Of a stretch of DNA of 64,000 nucleotides, positions 9,601-16,584 are shown piece by piece; positions within the stretch are counted from its first letter, which is position 1, and every line of letters starts with the position of its first letter. The notes beneath the pieces were generated by a model. The model ran no database searches, had not been told where the DNA came from, and was given only the letters and a program-made list of their open reading frames with translations. Made by a program: the position numbers and the translations under genes. Source of the DNA: Nitrospira sp. ST-bin5 (GTDB taxonomy: Bacteria > Nitrospirota > Nitrospiria > Nitrospirales > Nitrospiraceae); NCBI GenBank assembly GCA_002083555.1, contig MSXN01000001.1:138128-202127 (forward strand), read 5' to 3'.

Positions 9601-10541
9601 TGGACAGACTCCTTTGACAGGCGTTCAGCGACCCGCAACTTGGCGCTTCGCGCGCGCGGATTCGCCTGGCATTCCGCTTCAGAAGGAACTTGCGGCCTCT
9701 TTGTTAACACCGCCACTTGCGGGTGAGGCCGCTCCGCCAAGGCACGAAACGTATGTTTCACGATCCGATCTTCTAGCGAATGAAACGAGATGACGGCGAT
9801 ACGGCCGCCGGGCCTCAACATATCGACCGCATCGCGGATAGCCGGCTCAAGCACATCCAGCTCGCGATTAACCGCGATGCGTAGCGCCTGAAATGTCCTC
9901 GTCGCACAATGGATGCGCCCGTGCCGGTACGCAGCAGGAACGGATTCCTTAATGACCGTCGTCAGCTCTTGCGTCGACGCCAGCGCGTTCCGTTCACGCG
10001 CGCGAACAATCGCACGCGCAATACGCCGGGAGAATCGCTCCTCGCCATACTGAAAAATGAGATCCGCCAATTCCGACTCGGGCAACGAATTGACCAACTC
10101 TCCGGCCGTCGTACCCGTCGATTGATCCATGCGCATATCGAGCGGGCCGTCTCCCTGAAAACTGAATCCTCGATTCGGATCGTCGAGCTGAGGCGAAGAA
10201 ACTCCGAGATCGAAAAGAACTCCGTCAACTGCTGGGACGCCGACAGTTCGCAGTAGCTGCTTCATGTCAACAAAATCCCCCTTGAGTAACTGCGCACGAC
10301 CAGCAAACCCGGCAAGTCGAGATCGGGAATACGCGAGCGCCTCCTCATCTCGATCGATTCCGATGAGAACGGCATCATCCCCAGCCTTTTCAAGAATCCG
10401 CTCACTATGCCCACCATATCCCACCGTACCGTCAAAAAAAGTCTTCGCACGGTCCGTAACAAGCCAAGCCGTTACTTCATCAGGAAAAACGGGAGCATGC
10501 CTTGATCTTTTCGATATTTCAGACCCACCACTTATATCCAC
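9597..10541 (-). CDS. rsmH: RsmH (MraW), 16S rRNA C1402 N4-methyltransferase
   Basis: SAM-dependent enzyme that methylates N4 of C1402 in 16S rRNA; nearly always the first or second dcw gene. Shows FFDGTVGYGGHS (SAM loop), DLGVSSPQLDDPNRGFSF and the C-terminal ISFHSLEDRIVK motif. The open frame reaches an ATG at 10601, but I set the start at GTG 10541: it has GGGGGA 4-5 nt upstream, begins close to the conserved HAPVFPDEV stretch, and lies just downstream of a near-consensus promoter that would exclude the longer form. Length 314 residues is normal. No mraZ precedes it. Confidence 0.93.
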   Translation of the reverse strand: MDISGGSEISKRSRHAPVFPDEVTAWLVTDRAKTFFDGTVGYGGHSERILEKAGDDAVLIGIDRDEEALAYSRSRLAGFAGRAQLLKGDFVDMKQLLRTVGVPAVDGVLFDLGVSSPQLDDPNRGFSFQGDGPLDMRMDQSTGTTAGELVNSLPESELADLIFQYGEERFSRRIARAIVRARERNALASTQELTTVIKESVPAAYRHGRIHCATRTFQALRIAVNRELDVLEPAIRDAVDMLRPGGRIAVISFHSLEDRIVKHTFRALAERPHPQVAVLTKRPQVPSEAECQANPRARSAKLRVAERLSKESVQ

Positions 10542-10561
10542 TTTCCCCCACTTGCGGGCCG

Positions 10562-10589
10562 AGTATACTCCCGTTGAACTCCTTGTCAA
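10562..10589 (-). promoter_or_regulatory. Sigma-70-type promoter of the dcw cluster
   Basis: On the minus strand TTGACA (10589-10584), a 16-nt spacer and TATACT (10567-10562) form a near-consensus promoter. Predicted transcription start is about 10555, giving a leader of only about 14 nt before the GTG of rsmH that contains its GGGGGA ribosome-binding site. It probably drives the whole rsmH-to-murG run, because no other comparable promoter or gap interrupts the cluster. Confidence 0.65.
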
Positions 10590-10869
10590 TAGCAAATTCA
10601 TGGACTTAGGTGATCAATTGCAAGAATGGAAATTCTTTCGAGTTTTCAGAGGGGATGGCTGATTTGCCGCGAAGACATCGTGGGGGTACCCCCCTGCATC
10701 TCCATAGATTGGGGGCCCGGCAAGACCCTCCTACCCAAGATTCTAGGAGATTGCTTGATCCGTTACCCCAGAAAAGGGATCTGACGCAATCACTCGATAT
10801 CGCTACAGACAGCCTTCCCGTTGGTGCAGATTCGTTGACAATAAAGACTCTTGAGGTGAGAATCTTTTC
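10590..10869. other. Intergenic region between divergent rsmH and the repeat-protein gene
   Basis: No convincing gene. It contains a perfect 12-bp palindrome GGGGGTACCCCC at 10682-10693 and a ribosome-binding site GAGGTGAG at 10853-10860 for the downstream plus-strand gene. TTGACA at 10835-10840 lies too close to that start to be a useful -35. An mraZ gene, expected here in many bacteria, is absent. Confidence 0.5.
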
Positions 10870-11901
10870 ATGACCCTCATTATCCGTAACAACTTCCCGC
10901 TTATTCTCGTTGCACTGCTTCTTCTCGCAAGTCCCTTCGCTTCGGCTCTTTCTGCCAGCGCGGCGCCGTTTCTTGAATTTTGCGAACACAGCTCTGCCGA
11001 TCAGCAGTTGAGAGCCTCACAAGGCACCGCCGGCTGCGTTCCATTGATAGAGAAGAAAGATCCGCCGGCATCGGAGACCCGCCCGCCTCAAGAATCGGCG
11101 CGTCAGCTGAAGATCGAGAACCTGCAGCAGGAAGTCACCACCTTTTTACAGAAGTACAATCAGTTTCTTGAGTGCTGCCGGACCGATTTGGCGGAACTCC
11201 AATCAGTCGAAGAACTCGGCAATGACGTTAATGAATTGCTGAGCATGGCCCAATCAGGCCTCTTCAGTGAACACATGAAACTCAGGGGGTGGACCATCGC
11301 GGAACTGCTTCCGCCCGTCGCCAAGGCGCGCGCAGATCTCAAGCGATTGCACTCCAAGCTGGAGACGATCGGAAATGCACGAAACCAACTCGGCCAGCTC
11401 GACTACGAATCAGCGGCCAAGGAGTCGCGCCGAATTCAAGAAATGGAAGATTCCATTCAGAAGGACTTCCAGGCCCGCTCCCTGCCGGCCGGACCTAAAA
11501 CCGGAACCGGCATCGGATCCAGCTCATCAGTAGGTACGAGCATCGGGAAAACGCCGAAATCCGGCGCAGACATCGGGGCAGGAGGATCGCAAGGAGCGGA
11601 CATCGGCGCAACTCCTCGAAGCGGAGCGAATATCGGCGCCAGCGGACCGACCGGCTTTGACATCGGCGCGACAGGCCGCGCGGGAGCGGATATCGGAGAG
11701 TCTCGTTTGAATTCAGAACAATCTGCAGTCGGATCGAGCCTACAGCAGTCCACGGTAGGATCGAGCATCGGCGACACAACCGTCGGATCGAGCCTGGGAC
11801 AATCTACAATTGGGTCAAGCTTGAACGACACGTCTATCGGTTCATCGCTCGGCGGGTCATCGGTCGGATCGAGCTTGCAGAACCGCGGCACTAATCGCTG
11901 A
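10870..11901 (+). CDS. Secreted protein with C-terminal decapeptide and nonapeptide repeats
   Basis: Family not recognised. 343 residues: signal peptide (1 to about 30, hydrophobic core LILVALLLLASPFASAL), a charged helical middle (about 75-205, several Leu/Glu-rich segments likely to coil), then a low-complexity tail. The tail has seven decapeptides of form GxxIGxxxxx (212-281) and, after a short linker, six nonapeptides of form xVGSS(L/I)xxS/T (286-339). Good ribosome-binding site GAGGTGAG nine bases before ATG. Transcribed divergently from the dcw cluster and convergent with the next gene. The regular Gly/Ile or Val pattern suggests a stacked beta structure or surface stalk, but this is inference. 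Confidence 0.85.
   Translation: MTLIIRNNFPLILVALLLLASPFASALSASAAPFLEFCEHSSADQQLRASQGTAGCVPLIEKKDPPASETRPPQESARQLKIENLQQEVTTFLQKYNQFLECCRTDLAELQSVEELGNDVNELLSMAQSGLFSEHMKLRGWTIAELLPPVAKARADLKRLHSKLETIGNARNQLGQLDYESAAKESRRIQEMEDSIQKDFQARSLPAGPKTGTGIGSSSSVGTSIGKTPKSGADIGAGGSQGADIGATPRSGANIGASGPTGFDIGATGRAGADIGESRLNSEQSAVGSSLQQSTVGSSIGDTTVGSSLGQSTIGSSLNDTSIGSSLGGSSVGSSLQNRGTNR
11503..11712 (+). repeat. Seven 30-bp tandem repeats encoding GxxIGxxxxx
   Basis: Residues 212-281 of the secreted protein divide cleanly into seven units of ten: GTGIG, GTSIG, GADIG, GADIG, GANIG, GFDIG and GADIG, each followed by five variable residues. The period is exactly 30 bp with no slippage, while third-codon positions vary, so the array is old and selected at protein level. 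Confidence 0.85.
11725..11886 (+). repeat. Six 27-bp tandem repeats encoding (V/I)GSS(L/I)
   Basis: Residues 286-339 form six units of nine with the core V/I-G-S-S-L/I and a small polar spacer (QQST, GDTT, GQST, NDTS, GGSS, QNRG). The period is 27 bp, distinct from the 30-bp array just upstream; the two arrays are separated by only four residues. Confidence 0.85.
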
Positions 11902-11921
11902 GCGTCTCTCCCTCCACTCAA

Positions 11922-12950
11922 TCACGGGCGCATCTCATTCCCGGCATACAGCGGCGGCATCGATTCCCAGGTCTCACCTGCATCCCGACTCCGATACAAG
12001 CCGCTCCCGTTCGTTCCGGCGTAAAACAGTTTCGGATCCGATGGGCTCTGCGCGATCGTCCTGATGTTAGTTGTGGCAAATCCGTTGTTGATTGCTCTCC
12101 ACGTCGCGCCACCATCTTCGCTTCGATGCACACCATCGCGCCCCGTGATGTAGATGACGCCTTTGCGTGTCCGGTCGAGCACCATCGCGATGATCATTTG
12201 ATCGGCGAGTGACTCCCCGATCCGCTTCCACGACGCCGCCGCATCCGTTGATTTATAGAGACCCGCGAGCGTTGCCGCATAGACGGTGTCCGGCTCGTAG
12301 GCATCAACCAGCACCGACGTCACATTCAAGGCCCGCGACGTCTTCACCATATCCGCCGGCACCAATCCGTTATTCACCTTTTCCCAACGGCCGGCCTGAT
12401 CGATCGACTTGTATACGCCTCCGCTCGTCCCTGCATAGAGAATCGCCGGACGGGTTGGATCCATCCCCAACGTCACCACCATCAGCACTTCCTTCATTCC
12501 CTCCATTTTCTTCGACCAGTTCTCGCCGCCATTCTTGGTCTCAAACACACCCATCGTAGTGGCGATGAAAATGTGCTGATCGTCGGCCGGATCGAAGACG
12601 AACTGGTTCACCACCGACGTAATCGTAGCGTCATCCAGCCCGGAGCGCATCGATACCCATCGCTGCCCGCCATCGTGGCTCTTGAAGACCGCATCGCCTT
12701 TCGTCCCCGCATACACCGTCGCAGGATAAGCCGGATCGATCGCCATCGCGATCACGCGTGAATGACTCATCCCCTTCGACAGATTCGTCCAGGTCTGCCC
12801 CGCGTCACGCGTCTTATAGATATAGTCGTTCGTCGCAGCATAGATGATGTCGGGATTCTTGGGATGAAGCTGGAGCACGACAATGGGATCGCTGCGATTG
12901 CAGCCGATGAGAGAAACAAGGAGCAGGAGCAAAGAGAGCAGGCGCTTCAT
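11922..12950 (-). CDS. Asp-box (BNR/Ycf48-like) beta-propeller lipoprotein
   Basis: 342 residues with a lipoprotein signal (MKRLLSLLLLLVSLIGC, lipidated Cys 17), so probably anchored to an outer- or inner-membrane face in the periplasm. Seven Asp-box motifs of form SxDxGxxW are spaced about 45 residues apart: TRDAGQTW, SHDGGQRW, TKNGGENW, SIDQAGRW, STDAAASW, SEDGGATW and SRDAGETW, alternating with YAGT strands. This predicts one complete seven-bladed propeller of the sortilin/photosystem-assembly (Ycf48) type. No catalytic sialidase residues are evident; a binding or assembly role is more likely. The gene lies just upstream in transcription-independent convergence with the repeat protein (20-bp gap). 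Confidence 0.85.
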   Translation of the reverse strand: MKRLLSLLLLLVSLIGCNRSDPIVVLQLHPKNPDIIYAATNDYIYKTRDAGQTWTNLSKGMSHSRVIAMAIDPAYPATVYAGTKGDAVFKSHDGGQRWVSMRSGLDDATITSVVNQFVFDPADDQHIFIATTMGVFETKNGGENWSKKMEGMKEVLMVVTLGMDPTRPAILYAGTSGGVYKSIDQAGRWEKVNNGLVPADMVKTSRALNVTSVLVDAYEPDTVYAATLAGLYKSTDAAASWKRIGESLADQMIIAMVLDRTRKGVIYITGRDGVHRSEDGGATWRAINNGFATTNIRTIAQSPSDPKLFYAGTNGSGLYRSRDAGETWESMPPLYAGNEMRP

Positions 12951-12974
12951 GAGACGAAGGCGATCGCCATCCCC

Positions 12975-13472
12975 TTATCGATAATTCGTAAACTGCAGGT
13001 CGATCCCAAAGTCCTTGCCTTTCAAAAATGTCATCGTCGCCTGCAAATCGTCTTTGCTCTTGCTGAGCACCCGCACCTGCTCGCCTTGAATCTGCGCCTG
13101 CACTTTCAATTTCGACTCCTTGACCGCCTTCGTAATTTCTTTCGCCTTCTCAGTAGCGATCCCGCTTTGGATCTTGGCCGTCTGCCGCACCGTCCCGCTG
13201 AGCGCCGGTTCAATGGCACCGTAATCGAACGCCTTCAGCGACACGCCGCGCTTCGTGCACTTCGTCTTGATGATGTCGATCACCGCATTCAGCTTGTATT
13301 CGTCATCCGACAGAATCACGAGCTCCTTCTCTTTCTCTTTCAGCGTGATCTCTGTCTTGGAATCCTTAAAGTCGAACCGCTGCTTCACTTCCTTCGTCGC
13401 CTGATCGACCACGTTCCGCAACTCCTGCATGTTCACTTCCGACACGACATCAAACGAAAATTGATCCGCCAC
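12975..13472 (-). CDS. yajQ: YajQ family cyclic-di-GMP/nucleotide-binding protein
   Basis: 165 residues, full length for UPF0234/YajQ: two ferredoxin-like halves, starting SFDVVSEVNMQELRNVVDQA and ending GKDFGIDLQFTNYR, both highly characteristic. A homologue in Xanthomonas binds cyclic di-GMP and acts with a transcription factor; whether this one does is unknown. The many PilZ genes in the same window make c-di-GMP signalling a natural context. Ends 24 bp before the Asp-box lipoprotein start, so the two may be cotranscribed. Confidence 0.95.
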   Translation of the reverse strand: MADQFSFDVVSEVNMQELRNVVDQATKEVKQRFDFKDSKTEITLKEKEKELVILSDDEYKLNAVIDIIKTKCTKRGVSLKAFDYGAIEPALSGTVRQTAKIQSGIATEKAKEITKAVKESKLKVQAQIQGEQVRVLSKSKDDLQATMTFLKGKDFGIDLQFTNYR

Positions 13473-13502
13473 GATCCCCTCCTTCTTCTACCTTAAATAG
13501 AC

Positions 13503-13619
13503 GGGGCAGCCTGGGCAAGCTCCCACTGCGCGCATGCACCGAGCACCGCCCATAATTTCATGTTTCGATCAATCTTGCGTGCGGGGTGCGCGAGCAAGGG
13601 AGCTTGCCCAGGCTGCCCC
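13503..13619. repeat. 117-bp element bounded by perfect 22-bp inverted repeats
   Basis: Arms 13503-13524 and 13598-13619 are exact reverse complements over 22 bp (ggggcagcctgggcaagctc plus cc), separated by 73 bp. The right arm ends inside the cstA stop codon, and the left arm is 31 bp upstream of the yajQ start. The long loop and lack of a U tract make a simple terminator unlikely; it looks like a REP- or MITE-type palindromic element. Confidence 0.7.
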
Positions 13620-15637
13620 TAACAGCACCCGCCACCGTGCGGCAGCCGGAAACATTTATCCTTTTCACCATCAGCAATCGCCGTCTGCATCCGGCCCGCC
13701 GAGCCGCCACCCGCCATCACTACCACTTCGCTGCTCGTGAATGGCTTCTTCAAGATCACATAGCCATACCACTGTCGCAGGCTATCGCTCAAGACGATCA
13801 ATCCAAGAATGGCTACCACCGCCACGAGTGCAGCATCGAGATACAAGGCAAACGCCTGCCCCGCCGCCAGCGTCGCCGCCTTCTTCATAAACATCCCGAA
13901 CATCTCATAGGACCCGGCCAGCGTCACCACGCCGACAAACAACATCGGCACCGCCGTGACCCAGAGATAGGACGATTTCCACATCTTGATCAACACCGTC
14001 GTCCCGATGCAGAGCGCCAGCGTCCCCAGCAGCTGATTCGCTGCGCCGAACATCGGCCAGATCGTCGAGATACTTCCTGTGCCGATCAAATACGACCAGG
14101 ACCCGACCACGAACGCGCTGCTTAACAGCACCCCGGGCCACCAGTTCATCCGGCGAAACGGCGCATACACCCGGCCCGCCATTTCCTGAATCAGGTAGCG
14201 CGCCACGCGCGTCCCCGTATCGATCGTCGTCAGAATGAACAGCGCTTCGAACACCAGAGCAAACTGATACCAGTAGGCCATCAATCCTGCCATGCCGGGC
14301 AGCGCCGCAAAGATCGACGCCATGCCCACCGCAAGCGACACCGCTCCGCCGGGCCGGCCCGCCACATCGACTTCCACCAGCTGCGACAGCTCCGCAATGC
14401 GCGAAGGAGCAAAGCCCATCGCCGATAAGGTATCGGCGCTCAACGTGGTATTGATCGCCAGATAGTCGCCGGGAATCAGGACCGACGCCGCAATCAGCGC
14501 CATCACGCCGACGAAACTCTCCAGCAGCATCGCCGCATAGCCCACCACCGCCTGTGACTCCTGCTCGATCATCTTCGGCGTCGTGCCGGACGACACCAGC
14601 GAATGAAAGCCCGACACCGCCCCGCAGGCAATCGTAATGAAGAGAAAAGGGAAGAGCGTGCCGGGAATAATCGGCCCGCCGCCGGCGGCGAAGACCGTCA
14701 CACGCGGCATCTCAATCGTCGGCGCCATCAGCACCACGCCGAACCCGAGCAGGAACACCACGCCGAGCTTCATAAAGGTAGAGAGATAGCCGCGCGGCAC
14801 CAGCAACATCCAGCCGGGCAAGACCGACGCGAGAAAACCATAGCCGCCCAGGAGCCAGACCAGCGTCGGCCGTTCAAACTCAAACCACGCGGCAAACGAC
14901 GACTGCCCGACCACGCGCCCGAACAGCACCGCCGCAATCAGCAGCACCACGCCGAGCACTGAGACTTCCGCCACCGCACCGGGGCGAAACTTCTGGAGAT
15001 AGAATCCCATGATGAAGCCGATGGGAATCGTCATCGCAATCGTGAACGTACCCCAGGCGTTGTGATAGAGCGCATTCACCACCGCAAATCCCAATCCTGC
15101 CAGCGCCACCACGACGATGAAGAGCACCGCCGTCGCCGTCGCCGTCCCGGTGATGGAACCGAGCTCGTCGTGCGCGATCTCCGGGAGCGAGCGCCCGTTG
15201 CGCCGCATCGAAGCCACAAGAATGATGAAATCCTGCACCGCCCCAGCCAGCACCGCGCCGATTACCAGCCAGAGGAACCCGGGGAGAAACCCGAACTGCG
15301 CCGCGAGCACAGGCCCGAGCAGCGGACCAGCCCCCGCAATCGCCGCGAAGTGATGGCCGAAGAGCACAACTTTATTCGTGGGGTGAAAATTGACCCCGTC
15401 GTTCATCCGCACAGCTGGCGTGACGCGCTGATTGTTCAACTCAACGACCTGCCTGGCCAGCCAGCGGCCATAAAAGCGATAGGCCAGCACATAGATGCAC
15501 GCCGCCGCCACGACGAGCCAGAGTCCATTCACTTTTTCATGGGGATTGACGACACCGACCACATGGGCAAGCGCCACTGCTCCAAGAACGGAGAGCAGCG
15601 CCCAGAGCAGATTTACAGCCGCTTTCATGCGGCGCAT
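13619..15637 (-). CDS. cstA: CstA family carbon-starvation / pyruvate-peptide transporter
   Basis: Inner-membrane transporter of the CstA/BtsT family, known members of which take up pyruvate or peptides. 672 residues with about sixteen hydrophobic spans; the N-terminus has GVVNPHEKVNGLWLVVAA, then RMNDGVNFHPTNKVVLFGHHFAAIAGAGPLLGP (family hallmark), and SGTTPKMIEQE in the middle. The C-terminus is a short cytoplasmic tail ending in Cys-Cys. Start ATG 15637; a second in-frame ATG lies three codons later. A fragment of this gene's 5' end is duplicated at 16318-16454. Confidence 0.95.
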   Translation of the reverse strand: MRRMKAAVNLLWALLSVLGAVALAHVVGVVNPHEKVNGLWLVVAAACIYVLAYRFYGRWLARQVVELNNQRVTPAVRMNDGVNFHPTNKVVLFGHHFAAIAGAGPLLGPVLAAQFGFLPGFLWLVIGAVLAGAVQDFIILVASMRRNGRSLPEIAHDELGSITGTATATAVLFIVVVALAGLGFAVVNALYHNAWGTFTIAMTIPIGFIMGFYLQKFRPGAVAEVSVLGVVLLIAAVLFGRVVGQSSFAAWFEFERPTLVWLLGGYGFLASVLPGWMLLVPRGYLSTFMKLGVVFLLGFGVVLMAPTIEMPRVTVFAAGGGPIIPGTLFPFLFITIACGAVSGFHSLVSSGTTPKMIEQESQAVVGYAAMLLESFVGVMALIAASVLIPGDYLAINTTLSADTLSAMGFAPSRIAELSQLVEVDVAGRPGGAVSLAVGMASIFAALPGMAGLMAYWYQFALVFEALFILTTIDTGTRVARYLIQEMAGRVYAPFRRMNWWPGVLLSSAFVVGSWSYLIGTGSISTIWPMFGAANQLLGTLALCIGTTVLIKMWKSSYLWVTAVPMLFVGVVTLAGSYEMFGMFMKKAATLAAGQAFALYLDAALVAVVAILGLIVLSDSLRQWYGYVILKKPFTSSEVVVMAGGGSAGRMQTAIADGEKDKCFRLPHGGGCC

Positions 15638-15734
15638 CCTAACAACCCGCCGGGCTGTTGTAAACGAATGGACGGGGCCTATTTGCGTTCAGAATACGAG
15701 GCGATTACGATGCGGCCAACGGGGGGGATGTCGC

Positions 15735-15986
15735 ATGAAAGTTCGCATCGAACAGATAGGTTACGCTCGAATTATCCGTCTACCAAAAGGACTTCTTCCG
15801 AAAGCACGGATTGGAGACGTAGTAGAACTCACCGTCGAGCCTGATCGCATTGTGACTCACTATACAACAAGTCCACGCAGTGGCTGGGCCAAAGCTGCTC
15901 GCCGCATGCGGGCACAGGGCGAAGATCGCCTTTACAAGGCTCTACCTTCTACAAGATTCGACAAGAAAGACTGGAAGTGGGAATAG
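15735..15986 (+). CDS. MazE/AbrB-type antitoxin-like protein, no toxin partner seen
   Basis: 83 residues: an N-terminal SpoVT-AbrB swapped-hairpin DNA-binding domain (MKVRIEQIGYARIIRLPKGL through ELTVEPDRIV) and a charged tail (SGWAKAARRM, ending FDKKDWKWE) like that by which MazE-family antitoxins wrap their MazF toxins. G-rich sequence precedes the ATG. In complete modules a MazF/PemK gene follows directly; here the next frame is another antitoxin-like gene. Located between cstA and a duplicated piece of cstA, so it probably arrived by insertion. Confidence 0.8.
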   Translation: MKVRIEQIGYARIIRLPKGLLPKARIGDVVELTVEPDRIVTHYTTSPRSGWAKAARRMRAQGEDRLYKALPSTRFDKKDWKWE

Positions 15987-16000
15987 GGCATCAGGACAAC

Positions 16001-16201
16001 ATGGCACCCATGCCTTCAGATAAAGATCGAATCCTAAAGATCATCACCGATCAGCCAGACGATAGCTCGTTTGATGAGATTCTACGTGAGCTAGCGTTTA
16101 TGCGGATGGTTGAAAAAGGATTAACGGATTCGGATGCAAGCCGGACCATCAGCCATGAAGAACTCGGACACCGTATCGTGACGTGGCGGAAAGCCACGTA
16201 A
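16001..16201 (+). CDS. Small antitoxin-like protein (RelE/ParE-associated type)
   Basis: 66 residues from ATG 16001 (alternatives: GTG 15977, overlapping the previous gene, or ATG 16010). The sequence DKDRILKIITDQPDDSSFDEILRELAFMRMVEKGLTDSDA followed by RTISHEELGHRI resembles the small proteins usually encoded just upstream of RelE/ParE-type toxins. No such toxin follows: 16202-16584 contains only a cstA fragment. It could be an orphan antitoxin or a remnant. Recognition is from pattern memory, not a domain search. Confidence 0.65.
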   Translation: MAPMPSDKDRILKIITDQPDDSSFDEILRELAFMRMVEKGLTDSDASRTISHEELGHRIVTWRKAT

Positions 16202-16317
16202 ACTGACTCCTCTTGCTAATCCCCTGCTCTCACCATTTTCCGACAACAACGGATCCGACACCTGCCTTACGCCGACGCTCTAACCAGTCAGATAGCTGAC
16301 ATGATTTTTCTTTCCGT

Positions 16318-16454
16318 CGCCACGACCAGCCAGAGCCCGTTCACTTTTTCGTGGGGATTGATGACACCGACAACGTGGGCAAGCGCCACAGATCCAAGGA
16401 CGGAGAGCAGCACCCAGAGCAGATTTACGGCCACCTTCATGCGGCGCATCCTAA
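16318..16454 (-). pseudogene. Duplicated 5' fragment of cstA
   Basis: About 137 bp match the start of the intact cstA gene (15506-15643) at roughly nine identities in ten by eye. It encodes MRRMKVAVNLLWVLLSVLGS and on to NGLWLVVA, then diverges and stops. Orientation is the same as cstA. It lacks everything after residue 46 of CstA and so cannot be functional. It marks the right side of the islet carrying the two antitoxin-like genes. Confidence 0.85.
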
Positions 16455-16584
16455 TCATAATGCGAACAGCACAGGCGGTATATAGCACTACTGCCAGTTG
16501 CTAAAATCACCTTCGTCTGACACCATTCTTCAGATTGATCACTTCTCGCGCCGCTAGAGCAAACAAGCCTTCAGGAGATTGCGC

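Noticed and set aside
10682..10693. GGGGGTACCCCC palindrome as an operator
   Set aside because: Too short and isolated; no matching site or regulator found nearby.
11503..11886. CRISPR-like regular repeats
   Set aside because: Periods of 30 and 27 bp lie inside an open frame, conserve protein not DNA, and have no spacers.
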